This document shows, piece by piece, positions 51,277 through 60,139 of a stretch of DNA of 64,000 bases (its first letter is position 1; each line of letters opens with the position of its first letter). This DNA is from an uncultured Candidatus Melainabacteria bacterium (lineage in GTDB: Bacteria; Cyanobacteriota; Vampirovibrionia; Gastranaerophilales; Gastranaerophilaceae): NCBI GenBank assembly GCA_947525005.1, contig CANNUY010000001.1:248001-312000 (forward strand), in the 5' to 3' direction. Made by a program: the position numbers and the translations under genes. The notes under the pieces are model-generated. The model worked only from the letters and a program-made list of their open reading frames with translations. It was not told the DNA's origin and searched no databases.

Positions 51277-53247
51277 ATGAATATTTATTTTATAGGTTTA
51301 GTTACCCTATTACTAGGAGGGTTAATATCATTATTTTGTAGCGAAAATTGGAAGTTCAAAATCGTTTCAATTTTTACAGGCATGAGTGCAGTGTTATGTT
51401 CAATACCTGCAATAAAAGTTATCACAACAGGTGAAACTTTATCACACACTTTCGCTTGCACAACACCGTTTGGGCTTGTAGATGTTGTGATTGACCCGTT
51501 GTCTGCATTCTTTGTTCTAGTAATCTCTTGTATGAGTTTTCTTGGCACAATCTATGCTAACGGTTATATGAAACACTATCTAAACAAAGGTATGAATGTT
51601 TCTTCACACTGTTTATTCTTAGTTATGTTAATAGCATCAATGCTTTCAGTAGTTACTGTTCAAAATGCGTTGATGTTTTTAATTGTTTGGGAAGTGATGT
51701 CATTGTCATCAGCTTTCCTTGTTATATTTGAAGACAACAAAAAAGAAGTGCTTTCAGCAGGTATTAAATACCTTGTTTATATGCACATTTCAGTAATATT
51801 TATTATATTAGCTCTTGCTCTAATGACTATTGGTTCAGGAAGTATGGAATTCTCAAGTTTTAAAGAATTCTTAAGCCACAACCAAGCATTAGCATCTATA
51901 GTATTTATTTTATCATTCGTTGGTTTTGGAACAAAAGCAGGTTTTATTCCATTCCACAACTGGTTACCAGATGCTCACCCAGCTGCTCCATCTCACGTTT
52001 CAGGGATTATGTCAGGGGTTATGATTAAAACTGGTATCTATGGTATCCTTAGAGTGTTGTCACTAATCGTTGCACCTGCTGTTTCTCTAGGTTATTTTGT
52101 TTTAATAATCTCTGTTATTTCAGCATTATATGGTGTATTATATGCGATTACTCAACACGATTTGAAAAGATTGCTTGCATATCACAGTATTGAAAATATT
52201 GGTATTATCGGTATGGGTATTGGTGTTGGTATGTTAGGTTTAGCTTATCATTGTACACCAGTTGCAGTGTTAGGTTTTACTGGTGGTATTCTACACATTC
52301 TTAACCACTCTATCTTCAAAGAGTTGTTATTCTTAGCAGCAGGTTCTGTTTATTCAAAAACTCACACAAGAGATATAGAAGTTCTTGGTGGTTTGATTAA
52401 ATCAATGCCAAAAACAGCGTTAATGTTTTTGGTTGGTTCTGTTGCAATCTGTGGTTTGCCTCCATTCAACGGATTTGTAAGTGAATTTTTAATCTATTTC
52501 GGTATGTTAAAAGGTCTTACAATCAACACTTTAGGTTCATTGGTTACTATAATTTTAGCGATTGCAGGTTTAGCTCTTGTAGGTACATTTGCTATTCTTT
52601 GTTTCACTAAAGCATTTAGTATAATTTTCTTGGGTATGCCAAGAAGCGAAGTTGCTGAAAATGTTAAGGAAGATACAACTATATCATTTATCTTTCCAAT
52701 GTCTATTTTAGCAATCTTAACTTTAGTAATTGGTGTTTGTCCAAAACAAGTATTCAATTTCTTAACAGCTCCTGTTTCAGTATTTACAGGTCCTGTAGAA
52801 GTTCCTGAAATTGTTACTTTGATGCAACACTTGTCACTTGTTTGTTTCGGTTTGATTGCGTTCATCGTTGTTCTTGCAGTTATCAAACTAGTTATCGAAA
52901 ACAAACGTGTTCAACATTGTACTTGGGGTTGTGGTTTCGATAAACCAAACAATCATATTCAATACACAGCTTCATCTTATGCAAGTCCATTGTTATCAAT
53001 GATGACACCATTATTCAAAAAAGTGTTTGATATCAAAAAACCAAAAACATTGTTCCCTAAAGATGCTCACTTTGAATTGCATATAGAAGATGTTGAAGAA
53101 GCTTATTTCTTGACACCATTTATTAAGGCAACAGAAAAGTTCTTGGTTAGATTTGAAAAAATACAAAACGGTAATATCCAACAATATATCTTGTATGGAT
53201 TGATATTCTTGGTATTATCTCTAGTTGGAGTGGTTTTATTAGGTTAG
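51277..53247 (+). CDS. HyfB/NuoL-like antiporter subunit of an Ehr-type complex
   Basis: A 656-residue polytopic protein (about 14-16 helices) of the Mrp/NuoL/HyfB family that couples redox reactions to ion transport. Signature IPFHNWLPDAHPAAPSHVSG followed by GVMIKTGIYG carries the His and Lys residues of the pump channel, and the N-terminal LIVWEVMSLSSAFLV has the key Glu. First gene of a run ordered like E. coli hyfB-C-E-F-G-I. The ATG at 51277 is preferred over a TTG at 51220. The complex lacks separate hyfA, hyfD and hyfH genes. Confidence 0.9.
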   Translation: MNIYFIGLVTLLLGGLISLFCSENWKFKIVSIFTGMSAVLCSIPAIKVITTGETLSHTFACTTPFGLVDVVIDPLSAFFVLVISCMSFLGTIYANGYMKHYLNKGMNVSSHCLFLVMLIASMLSVVTVQNALMFLIVWEVMSLSSAFLVIFEDNKKEVLSAGIKYLVYMHISVIFIILALALMTIGSGSMEFSSFKEFLSHNQALASIVFILSFVGFGTKAGFIPFHNWLPDAHPAAPSHVSGIMSGVMIKTGIYGILRVLSLIVAPAVSLGYFVLIISVISALYGVLYAITQHDLKRLLAYHSIENIGIIGMGIGVGMLGLAYHCTPVAVLGFTGGILHILNHSIFKELLFLAAGSVYSKTHTRDIEVLGGLIKSMPKTALMFLVGSVAICGLPPFNGFVSEFLIYFGMLKGLTINTLGSLVTIILAIAGLALVGTFAILCFTKAFSIIFLGMPRSEVAENVKEDTTISFIFPMSILAILTLVIGVCPKQVFNFLTAPVSVFTGPVEVPEIVTLMQHLSLVCFGLIAFIVVLAVIKLVIENKRVQHCTWGCGFDKPNNHIQYTASSYASPLLSMMTPLFKKVFDIKKPKTLFPKDAHFELHIEDVEEAYFLTPFIKATEKFLVRFEKIQNGNIQQYILYGLIFLVLSLVGVVLLG

Positions 53248-53310
53248 ATTTAACCCTCTGATTTGTAGTTCCCATATTTTATGGGGCATAAGAATAAAAA
53301 GGAAAGAAAA

Positions 53311-54252
53311 ATGAAAGACAGTTTAGTAATAACATTATTTAATATATTGGTTTTATTGATTGCACCATTCATTGTACTAGGTATAATCAAGAAAACAAAA
53401 GCGTTCTGGGCAGGAAGAAAAGGTGTTTCTATCTGGCAACCTGTTTGGGATTTCACAAGATTGTTTAAAAAAGATCAAGTAATTAGTACCACAACTTCTT
53501 GGGTATTTAGATTTGCACCGATTGTAGTTTTTGCTACAACAATGGTTGCAGGTTTGTTTGCTCCAATGTTAGGTGGCAATTCAGTAATAAACATTGAAGG
53601 TGCTTTCATTATCTTCTCATACATCTTAGGTTTGGGTAAGTTCTTTGCTCTAATCTCTGCTATGGATACAGGTAGCAGTTTTGAAGGTATGGGTGCTAGT
53701 CGTGAAGCTTGTTTCACAACTATTATTGAACCTGCGTTCTTTATTATGTTAGCATCTATCATGGCACTTACAGGAAATTATACATTCGGTTGTTTGGGTA
53801 TGATTTTAGAAAAAGCTGGTAGCTTTGGCATTTTGATTGCTGTATTAGCAGTTTTGGCGATGTTTATTATGCTTGTTACAGAATGTTCAAGAGTTCCAGT
53901 TGATGACCCTACAACTCACCTTGAGTTGACTATGATTCACGAGGTTATGATACTTGATAACTCTGGTCAAGATTTGGCAGTTCTTACTTGGGCTGCAGGT
54001 ATCAAGATGGTTATTCTTGAATCTATTATTGCTAACTTTATTCTTCCAGCTAGTCTTGTTTCTACTTATGGATTGGGTTGGACAGCGTTAGCATTCCTTG
54101 TAGTAATCGGTTTGATTGCATTCGTTATCGGTACAGTTGAATCTGCTATTGCAAGATTGAGAATGTCACACGTGTTTGAATTTATTTTTGCAATGAGTTC
54201 ATTTGCGTTGATTATTCTTTCATTGGTTGCTATCAAAATTTATGGTAACTAA
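53311..54252 (+). CDS. HyfC/NuoH-like membrane subunit
   Basis: A 313-residue protein of the NuoH/HyfC family, which links the peripheral redox arm to the antiporter subunits. GRKGVSIWQPVWDFTRLFKK, TECSRVPVDDPTTHLELTMI and HEVMILDNSGQDLAVLTWA are characteristic, with conserved Glu and Asp residues at the quinone-site-like surface. Eight hydrophobic segments. The ATG at 53311 has AAGGAAAG upstream; the ATG at 53281 is possible but has no ribosome site. Confidence 0.92.
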   Translation: MKDSLVITLFNILVLLIAPFIVLGIIKKTKAFWAGRKGVSIWQPVWDFTRLFKKDQVISTTTSWVFRFAPIVVFATTMVAGLFAPMLGGNSVINIEGAFIIFSYILGLGKFFALISAMDTGSSFEGMGASREACFTTIIEPAFFIMLASIMALTGNYTFGCLGMILEKAGSFGILIAVLAVLAMFIMLVTECSRVPVDDPTTHLELTMIHEVMILDNSGQDLAVLTWAAGIKMVILESIIANFILPASLVSTYGLGWTALAFLVVIGLIAFVIGTVESAIARLRMSHVFEFIFAMSSFALIILSLVAIKIYGN

Positions 54253-54335
54253 TAAAAAATTCAGTATAGGTACTGGGTTTTAAAAAGAAATTTTGGTCAG
54301 AAAGACCGATTGAATAAAAGTAAAAGGAAAGTAAT

Positions 54336-54986
54336 ATGGAAAATGCACTTATAATTTTATTCGGATTAACAATGTTGTATATGGCTGCAACAAGTCGTAT
54401 GTTGGCACATATCAGAATACTTTGTTTGCAAGGTATATTGTTATTCTTGATTTGTTATTTTGGTATAGCAGAACAATCAAAACTAGGGTTCTTGTTCCTT
54501 GCGTTTGAAACACTTATTGTTAAGGCAACAGTTATTCCAATGTTTTTAGATAAGATTGTTAAAAAGACTCACGAATACAGAGATGCAGAAGCTAATATTC
54601 CACATTTTTATTGTTTGTTTATCTCAACAATAATCTTGTTCACAGGGTTCTTGGTTTCTGATTTTAATTTCCCTGCTATTAAGATGATTAACCCTGTATA
54701 CTTTGGTGTTTCAATTTCAGTTATTATTATAAGTTTGTTACTTATTACTATCAAAAACAAGATTATTACTAATATTCTTTCATTTATCACAATGGAAAAT
54801 GGTATCTTCTTGTTATCTTTGTCAGTAGTAAAAGAAATGCCTATTATCGTAAATCTTGGTGTATTGCTTGATTTGTTTATCGCAGTATTTATCTTAGGTT
54901 TGATGGTTAATAGCATTAATAAAAAGTTTGATGGCTTGGAAGTCACACACTTATCAGATTTAAAGGATTGTGAATATGATGATTAA
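54336..54986 (+). CDS. HyfE-like membrane subunit
   Basis: A 216-residue protein, the same length as E. coli HyfE, with about six hydrophobic helices. ETLIVKATVIPMFLDKIVKK and FITMENGIFLLSLSVVKEMP are typical; the last segment is NuoK-like (LGVLLDLFIAVFILGLMVNS). AAAAGGAAAG precedes the ATG. It overlaps the next gene by 11 bases. Confidence 0.88.
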   Translation: MENALIILFGLTMLYMAATSRMLAHIRILCLQGILLFLICYFGIAEQSKLGFLFLAFETLIVKATVIPMFLDKIVKKTHEYRDAEANIPHFYCLFISTIILFTGFLVSDFNFPAIKMINPVYFGVSISVIIISLLLITIKNKIITNILSFITMENGIFLLSLSVVKEMPIIVNLGVLLDLFIAVFILGLMVNSINKKFDGLEVTHLSDLKDCEYDD

Positions 54987-56415
54987 TTTACTTTTAATAT
55001 TTCCATTAGTTGCCTGCTTGTTGTTGGCATTGTTTAGAAAAAAATTGTTTAATAATATTATGTTGGTTGGATACTCATTAATACATATGGGCATTTCAGT
55101 TGCATATTGTATTAACCCAGAATTAGTTCCTGCGACAAAATATTTTTCTATTGACCATACAAATTTCATCTTTTTGATTTTGTTATCAATAGTTTATCTT
55201 GCAGTTGCTATTTATAATTGTGGATATATGAAGAACGAAGATATATCAAACAACAAATTGACAAGATATTCTTGTATGACTATGATATTCGTTCTAGCAA
55301 TTACGGGTGCTATCTTGAGTAATAACTTAGGTTTAGCTTGGGTATTTATAGAAGCAACAACATTAGCAAGTGCTTATCTAATTTGTTTTGAAAGTACAAA
55401 ACATTCTATTGAGGCAGCTTGGAAATATGTATTCATTTGTTCAATAGGTATTGCGTTAGCATTTGTTGGTATTATTCTTTTGACTGTTTCAAGTGGTTCA
55501 ATGAACTCACTTGCATACAACGATATTTATATTCACGCATTATCATTTAACCCATATTGGTTAAAACTTGCGTATGTATTTATATTATTCGGTATAGGTA
55601 CAAAGATGGGACTTGCTCCTGTACATTTTTGGTTGCCTGATGCTCACTCAGAAGCACCTACTCCAATTTCTGCTTTATTATCAGCAGGGTTATTGAATTC
55701 AGCATTTTTGATTATTTTGAAGGTTTATAGAATTGTAGTTATTGCAAACTGTGGTGGTTTTGCTCACGGTATGATGTTGACAATGGGATTTTTATCATTG
55801 TTTATTGCTGCAGTATTTTTATATTACATTTCAAATTACAAAAGAATGCTTGCGTATTCTTCAATCGAAAATATGGGTATTTTGATGATTGGTGCAGGTT
55901 TAGGTGGAGTTGCTTTGTATGCGGCTATTCTTCATATGATTGCACACTCACTTGTTAAAGCATCTTTCTTCTTAACTTCAGGTAATGTTTTAACAATCTT
56001 TGGTTCAAAGAAGATTAAATCAGTTTCAGGTATATTGAAACTAGATAGAAAAACAGGTTGGTTATGGGTTGCATCATTCCTTGCTATTTGTGCATTCCCA
56101 CCATCATTGTTATTCATAAGTGAATTTTTAATGATTAAAACTATGTTAGTTCAACAACATTTTGTATTATGTATAATGTTCGTTGTTCTATTAACAATTA
56201 TATTGTTTGGTTTGGCTAAGTCTGCTATTAAGATGAGCTTTGGCGAACCTAACAAGAATAAGTTAGAAATATATGAAACAAACGCTAAAAAATTGACGTT
56301 TGGTATGTATGCTCCACAAGTAGTTATGTTGACATTGGCATTCGTTTTGGGTTGTTATATCCCAACTTGTTTGGATAATGTTATCAGTGCTGCGATTGTA
56401 GGGTTTGGAGGTTAG
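54976..56415 (+). CDS. HyfF/NuoN-like antiporter subunit
   Basis: A 479-residue antiporter-family protein with the motif APVHFWLPDAHSEAPTPISA and the key Glu in LAWVFIEATTLASAYL. In place of the usual Lys after the motif is ALLSAGLLNSAFL, as seen in HyfF-type proteins. About 14 helices. The ATG at 54976 has AAAGGA eight bases ahead and overlaps the HyfE-like gene; the GTG at 54970 is an alternative. Confidence 0.9.
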   Translation: MMINLLLIFPLVACLLLALFRKKLFNNIMLVGYSLIHMGISVAYCINPELVPATKYFSIDHTNFIFLILLSIVYLAVAIYNCGYMKNEDISNNKLTRYSCMTMIFVLAITGAILSNNLGLAWVFIEATTLASAYLICFESTKHSIEAAWKYVFICSIGIALAFVGIILLTVSSGSMNSLAYNDIYIHALSFNPYWLKLAYVFILFGIGTKMGLAPVHFWLPDAHSEAPTPISALLSAGLLNSAFLIILKVYRIVVIANCGGFAHGMMLTMGFLSLFIAAVFLYYISNYKRMLAYSSIENMGILMIGAGLGGVALYAAILHMIAHSLVKASFFLTSGNVLTIFGSKKIKSVSGILKLDRKTGWLWVASFLAICAFPPSLLFISEFLMIKTMLVQQHFVLCIMFVVLLTIILFGLAKSAIKMSFGEPNKNKLEIYETNAKKLTFGMYAPQVVMLTLAFVLGCYIPTCLDNVISAAIVGFGG

Positions 56416-56417
56416 AA

Positions 56418-57878
56418 ATGAATTGGTTCGTAACAACTAATAACAGAACTGTTGATATAAATGATATCCCTTGCTTAGATATGGATACATTAAGACAAGA
56501 AATTTTGGATATCAAAAAACGTGTTGTAGGATTCTTCGGCAAACGTGAATGGAACGGTGTTAGATTGTTTGTTGTAATGGCAGACGATATTGAAGGTAAG
56601 TTCTATGTGTCTTCTACGTTCTTTGATAACAACGGAACAAAAGAATATCAATCAATTACACCGATTATTCCGGCTTTTCACATGTTTGAAAGAGAATTTT
56701 ATGAAGATTTTGGTATTAAACCTGTTAATCACCCTTGGTTGAAACCTGTACGTGACCACAAAAAAGAATATCCATTTTTTGAAGTTGAGGGTGAAGAAGT
56801 CCACCAAGTAGGTGTTGGTCCTATCCACGCAGGTGTAATTGAACCAGGACACTTTAGATTTATGTGTAATGGTGAAAAGGTTTATGATTTGGAAATCAGA
56901 TTGGGTTATCAATCAAAAGGTGTTGAAGATTTGTTAGTAAAATCTCCATCAAACCAGTTGGCTGAATCAATTTGTGGTGATAGCGTAATAGCTTATAATT
57001 TGGCTTATTCAAGAGCTATTGAATCATTGAAAGGACTTAAGATTTCTAATAAGGCTGAAATCATCAGACTTATCGGTTTAGAAATGGAGCGTTGTGCAAT
57101 CCATATCGGCGACTTGGGTGCTATTGCTGGTGACTGTGCATATTTGATGGGTGCATCTATTTTTGGTGTTACAAGAACTTTGGTTATCAACACTATGTTA
57201 GAAATCTGTGGAAGTAGATTTGGACGTGGTTTGGTTACTGTTGGTGGTGTAAATTTTGATATCACAGAAGAATATGTAAAAGAAAAAATCTTGCCTATGT
57301 TAGACAAGGTTTTGGCTGATGTTAAACGTACTTTTGCAGTTATGATTAAGTCACCTACAGTTATCTCAAGATTAGAAAGAACAGGTGTTGTAAGCAACGC
57401 TAACGCTCGTGACTTAGGACTTGTTGGTATGGTTGCAAAAGCATCTGGTGTTGAACTTGATTCAAGATTTAATTTCCCTGAAAAATGGTTAGAAGGGGTT
57501 GAGGATAAAAAAATTACTGCAACAGGTGATGTTTATTCTAGAACAAGAGTTAGATATAAAGAGGTTCTTCAATCTATCTTTATTATTAAACAATTGTTGA
57601 AGAAGTTGCCTGAATACAAAAACGAACCACTTTGTGTAGATGATAATTGTGGTTATAGAGCAAACAGCTTTGTTGTATCAGTTACTGAAGGTTGGAGAGG
57701 TGAAGTTGTTCATACTGTAATGACTGATGAAAACGGTAACCTTTCTAGATACAAGGTTAAAGACCCATCATTTAATAATTGGTATGGTTTAGCAATGGCA
57801 GTTAGAAATAACGGAATTTCTGATTTCCCATTATGTAACAAGAGTTTTAACTTGTCATATTGTGGAAACGATTTATAA
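56418..57878 (+). CDS. HyfG-like large subunit lacking Ni-binding cysteines
   Basis: A 486-residue protein combining a NuoC-like N-terminus (residues ~30-140; MFEREFYEDFGIKPVNHPWL) and a NuoD/hydrogenase large-subunit-like C-terminus (PGHFRFMCNGEKVYDLEIRL, GVEDLLVK). In true group 4 [NiFe] hydrogenases two CxxC pairs bind Ni and Fe. Here the first reads ICGDS, keeping one Cys, and the second, near the C-terminus, reads NLSYCGNDL, with the two usual positions Ser and Gly. It should therefore not be a hydrogenase, like the described energy-converting hydrogenase-related (Ehr) proteins. It starts two bases after the HyfF-like stop. Confidence 0.9.
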   Translation: MNWFVTTNNRTVDINDIPCLDMDTLRQEILDIKKRVVGFFGKREWNGVRLFVVMADDIEGKFYVSSTFFDNNGTKEYQSITPIIPAFHMFEREFYEDFGIKPVNHPWLKPVRDHKKEYPFFEVEGEEVHQVGVGPIHAGVIEPGHFRFMCNGEKVYDLEIRLGYQSKGVEDLLVKSPSNQLAESICGDSVIAYNLAYSRAIESLKGLKISNKAEIIRLIGLEMERCAIHIGDLGAIAGDCAYLMGASIFGVTRTLVINTMLEICGSRFGRGLVTVGGVNFDITEEYVKEKILPMLDKVLADVKRTFAVMIKSPTVISRLERTGVVSNANARDLGLVGMVAKASGVELDSRFNFPEKWLEGVEDKKITATGDVYSRTRVRYKEVLQSIFIIKQLLKKLPEYKNEPLCVDDNCGYRANSFVVSVTEGWRGEVVHTVMTDENGNLSRYKVKDPSFNNWYGLAMAVRNNGISDFPLCNKSFNLSYCGNDL

Positions 57879-57889
57879 GGAATAGAGAA

Positions 57890-58639
57890 ATGTTTGATAC
57901 TTTAAAATTAAGATATTATCAAGGAAAACAGTTTATAAAAGATATAGAAAACGCTCCAATGAGAGAAAGTTTTAGAGGTTTTCCTGTTTTGAACCCAGAG
58001 GTTGAATGTCAAGGTTTAGAAAATATTTGTCCTACAGGGGCTTTGAAAACTAATCCTTTGTGTATTGATATGGGTAAATGTACTTTTTGTGGCAAATGTG
58101 CTATGAAATCAGAGGCAGTTAAGTTCACAAACGGGTATAAATTAGCTTCCACTTCTCGTGAAAAACTTGTTGTAACACCTGATATGACTTACGAAGAATA
58201 TTTAAAATCAGCTGTTGAAGTTAAGAAAGAGATTGTTAAAGTTTTTGGCAAATCTTTGAAATTAAGACAGGTTTCTGCAGGTGGTTGTAACGGTTGTGAG
58301 ATGGAATTGAACGCTTGTTCAAACTGTAATTTTGATATGGGTAGATTTGGTATAAACTTTGTTGCATCACCAAGACACGCTGATGGTTTGGTTATCACAG
58401 GTCCTATATCAGAAAACATGGCTTATGCACTTGAAGATTGTTATAAATCAACACCAGACCCTAAGATTGTTATATTGTGTGGTGCTTGCGCAATTAGTGG
58501 TGGTGTTTTTCAAGGTGCTGAAAAAATCAATAGAGAGTTTCTAGATAAGCATCATATTGATTTGTATATCCCAGGGTGTCCTGTTCATCCACTTACATTT
58601 ATCAATAGTGTGCTTAGTTATATCAAGGATAAAAAATAG
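57890..58639 (+). CDS. HyfI/NuoB-like small subunit with ferredoxin-like N-terminus
   Basis: A 249-residue protein. The C-terminal ~140 residues match the NuoB/hydrogenase small subunit with the cluster ligands in GGCNGCEMEL, ILCGACAISGGVF and IPGCPVHPLTF. The N-terminal ~90 residues hold CxxCxxC (GKCTFCGKCAMKSE) and NICPTGALKT, a ferredoxin-like segment that in Hyf is the separate HyfH protein, so this looks like a fusion. The ATG at 57890 has AAGGAATAG ahead. A strong terminator closes the operon. Confidence 0.9.
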   Translation: MFDTLKLRYYQGKQFIKDIENAPMRESFRGFPVLNPEVECQGLENICPTGALKTNPLCIDMGKCTFCGKCAMKSEAVKFTNGYKLASTSREKLVVTPDMTYEEYLKSAVEVKKEIVKVFGKSLKLRQVSAGGCNGCEMELNACSNCNFDMGRFGINFVASPRHADGLVITGPISENMAYALEDCYKSTPDPKIVILCGACAISGGVFQGAEKINREFLDKHHIDLYIPGCPVHPLTFINSVLSYIKDKK

Positions 58640-58665
58640 ACTTAGATTAAGAATAGTATTGGAAG

Positions 58666-58693
58666 AACTCGTTAGATTTCTAGCGAGTTTTTT
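58666..58693 (+). terminator. Rho-independent terminator of the Ehr-like operon
   Basis: AACTCGTTAG and CTAGCGAGTT pair over ten positions (one G-T) with loop ATTT, followed by a T run to 58693, 27 bases past the last gene. Confidence 0.85.
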
Positions 58694-58788
58694 ATTTGTA
58701 TGAATATTTGTAAAACGGTTTTGGGTTTAATTCGCAAAAATATTATTTTAGAGGTTTATATTTAATAGATATTACTATTTGGTGTGTA

Positions 58789-60051
58789 ATGATTAATTCA
58801 GTTTTTTCAGTCTATCCTAAAAAAAATTTGTATAATTGTTTGAAGTCACAAGCTAAAATGTGGCTGGGTTTGAGTTCTTCAAAAACGGATTATAAATTAT
58901 TAGAAAAAACTAAAAAATTGTCTGTAGATAATTTCCCAAATGATTCTTGGGCTTTACCAACAGAAGCAGACAAATATACTCGTGTGAGGATTGGTAAAAA
59001 ATCCGATAAGAATTATGAACGAGAGGTTGTGACGTTTTATAATTCTAAAGGAGAGATGATTAGACGTTGTTTTCGTGGAACTGATATGAAAAACAAAATA
59101 CGAGAGTACACAAAAGATTTTTTCTTGCCTCGTAAGGATACAGAGTTAAACGGCGCATTAGGAGTTGATAAGAGAAAAATTAAAACATCAGAGTTTTTTC
59201 CTGTTGTTGCAGTAGACCAAGCTTTAGGAGAGTGGAAAACAGTTTCTGATGAAGAACAGTTTGTTTATTCTATGTTTGATAAAACAAAAGGATATCGTTC
59301 AGCTAAAAAACTTCATATAAACAAAAATCAATATGATTATGAGGGCGACAAAGCACATGTTAAGGCAACTTGTGTTGAATATCCTATTAATTTGGGTTTC
59401 GAAAATCCTAAGGATAAAAAAATATTGTCTGTTCAAGTAGGAATTGAAAATAATCGTGCAAAAATTGAAATTGTTAATAATGAAACAAATGTTGAAGTGC
59501 CTTTGGGTGACGATTATTTGCCATACAGAATGTTAGTTGGAGACAAAAAACAGGAATGTTTGGCTCAACATTTTTTAGATAAAAAAGATGTTGGTGATTT
59601 AGGTATAAATATTAAAACGAATAAATCTAAGGTTAACAATAATGCGACTGCTTATTTCTCATCACAAAATAGAGAAATTGTTTTTAAAGAGGTGCAAAAG
59701 TATGCTCATCCTGTGTTAATTGCTTCACATGAAGTAGAACATGCTTATCAACATTCGTTGATTGGCAGATTGGGAAGAGGTAAAACTTATTATGAAAAAA
59801 ATTGTCGTTGGAAGAAGGGTTCATTAACTGCTGAAAAAGATATAGAAGAAGCTAAAAAATATGCCATAGCAAGAGATAATTATCCTATATTAGATTCAAA
59901 AGAAGATTTAAGTAAAAATAAGGACTATGTGGATAATTACTTAGAGGTAAAAGCTAGAGACGCCTCAAAAAAAGCAACAGAGATTTATGAAATTGGGCGT
60001 AAGAAATTGATGGATATTTTTAAATATGTTGGTGGATATACTTCTTTATAG
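58789..60051 (+). CDS. Putative zinc metallopeptidase with HEVEH motif
   Basis: A 420-residue protein without a recognised family. Around residue 315 it has LIASHEVEHAYQHSLIGRLG, an HExxH zinc motif (HEVEH) on a helix, and a possible third ligand in NYLEVKARDASKKA about 60 residues on (E-x-x-A-R-D). The N-terminal two thirds are charged and beta-like (KTSEFFPVVAVDQA, GEWKTVSDEEQFVY) with no signal peptide, so secretion or Sec-independent delivery is open. It stands alone after the Ehr-like operon. The start lacks a clear ribosome site. Confidence 0.68.
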   Translation: MINSVFSVYPKKNLYNCLKSQAKMWLGLSSSKTDYKLLEKTKKLSVDNFPNDSWALPTEADKYTRVRIGKKSDKNYEREVVTFYNSKGEMIRRCFRGTDMKNKIREYTKDFFLPRKDTELNGALGVDKRKIKTSEFFPVVAVDQALGEWKTVSDEEQFVYSMFDKTKGYRSAKKLHINKNQYDYEGDKAHVKATCVEYPINLGFENPKDKKILSVQVGIENNRAKIEIVNNETNVEVPLGDDYLPYRMLVGDKKQECLAQHFLDKKDVGDLGINIKTNKSKVNNNATAYFSSQNREIVFKEVQKYAHPVLIASHEVEHAYQHSLIGRLGRGKTYYEKNCRWKKGSLTAEKDIEEAKKYAIARDNYPILDSKEDLSKNKDYVDNYLEVKARDASKKATEIYEIGRKKLMDIFKYVGGYTSL

Positions 60052-60073
60052 TATATGATTTTCTGTTAAAAAT

Positions 60074-60101
60074 TTGTCTAAAACGGTTTGTTTGATATAA
60101 A
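60074..60101 (+). promoter_or_regulatory. Promoter of the GltA/NfnB-like gene
   Basis: TTGTCT, 16-base spacer, TATAAA (60096-60101), 38 bases ahead of the ATG at 60140; the leader contains GAGGGCAG as ribosome site. Confidence 0.55.
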
Positions 60102-60139
60102 ATAGAGTTAAGGTAAAAAGTAAGATAGAGGGCAGTATT

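Noticed and set aside
51277..58639. Functional [NiFe] hydrogenase or complex I
   Set aside because: The Ni-binding cysteines are mostly lost, and NADH-module genes (nuoE, F, G) and several hyf genes are absent, so neither name is safe.
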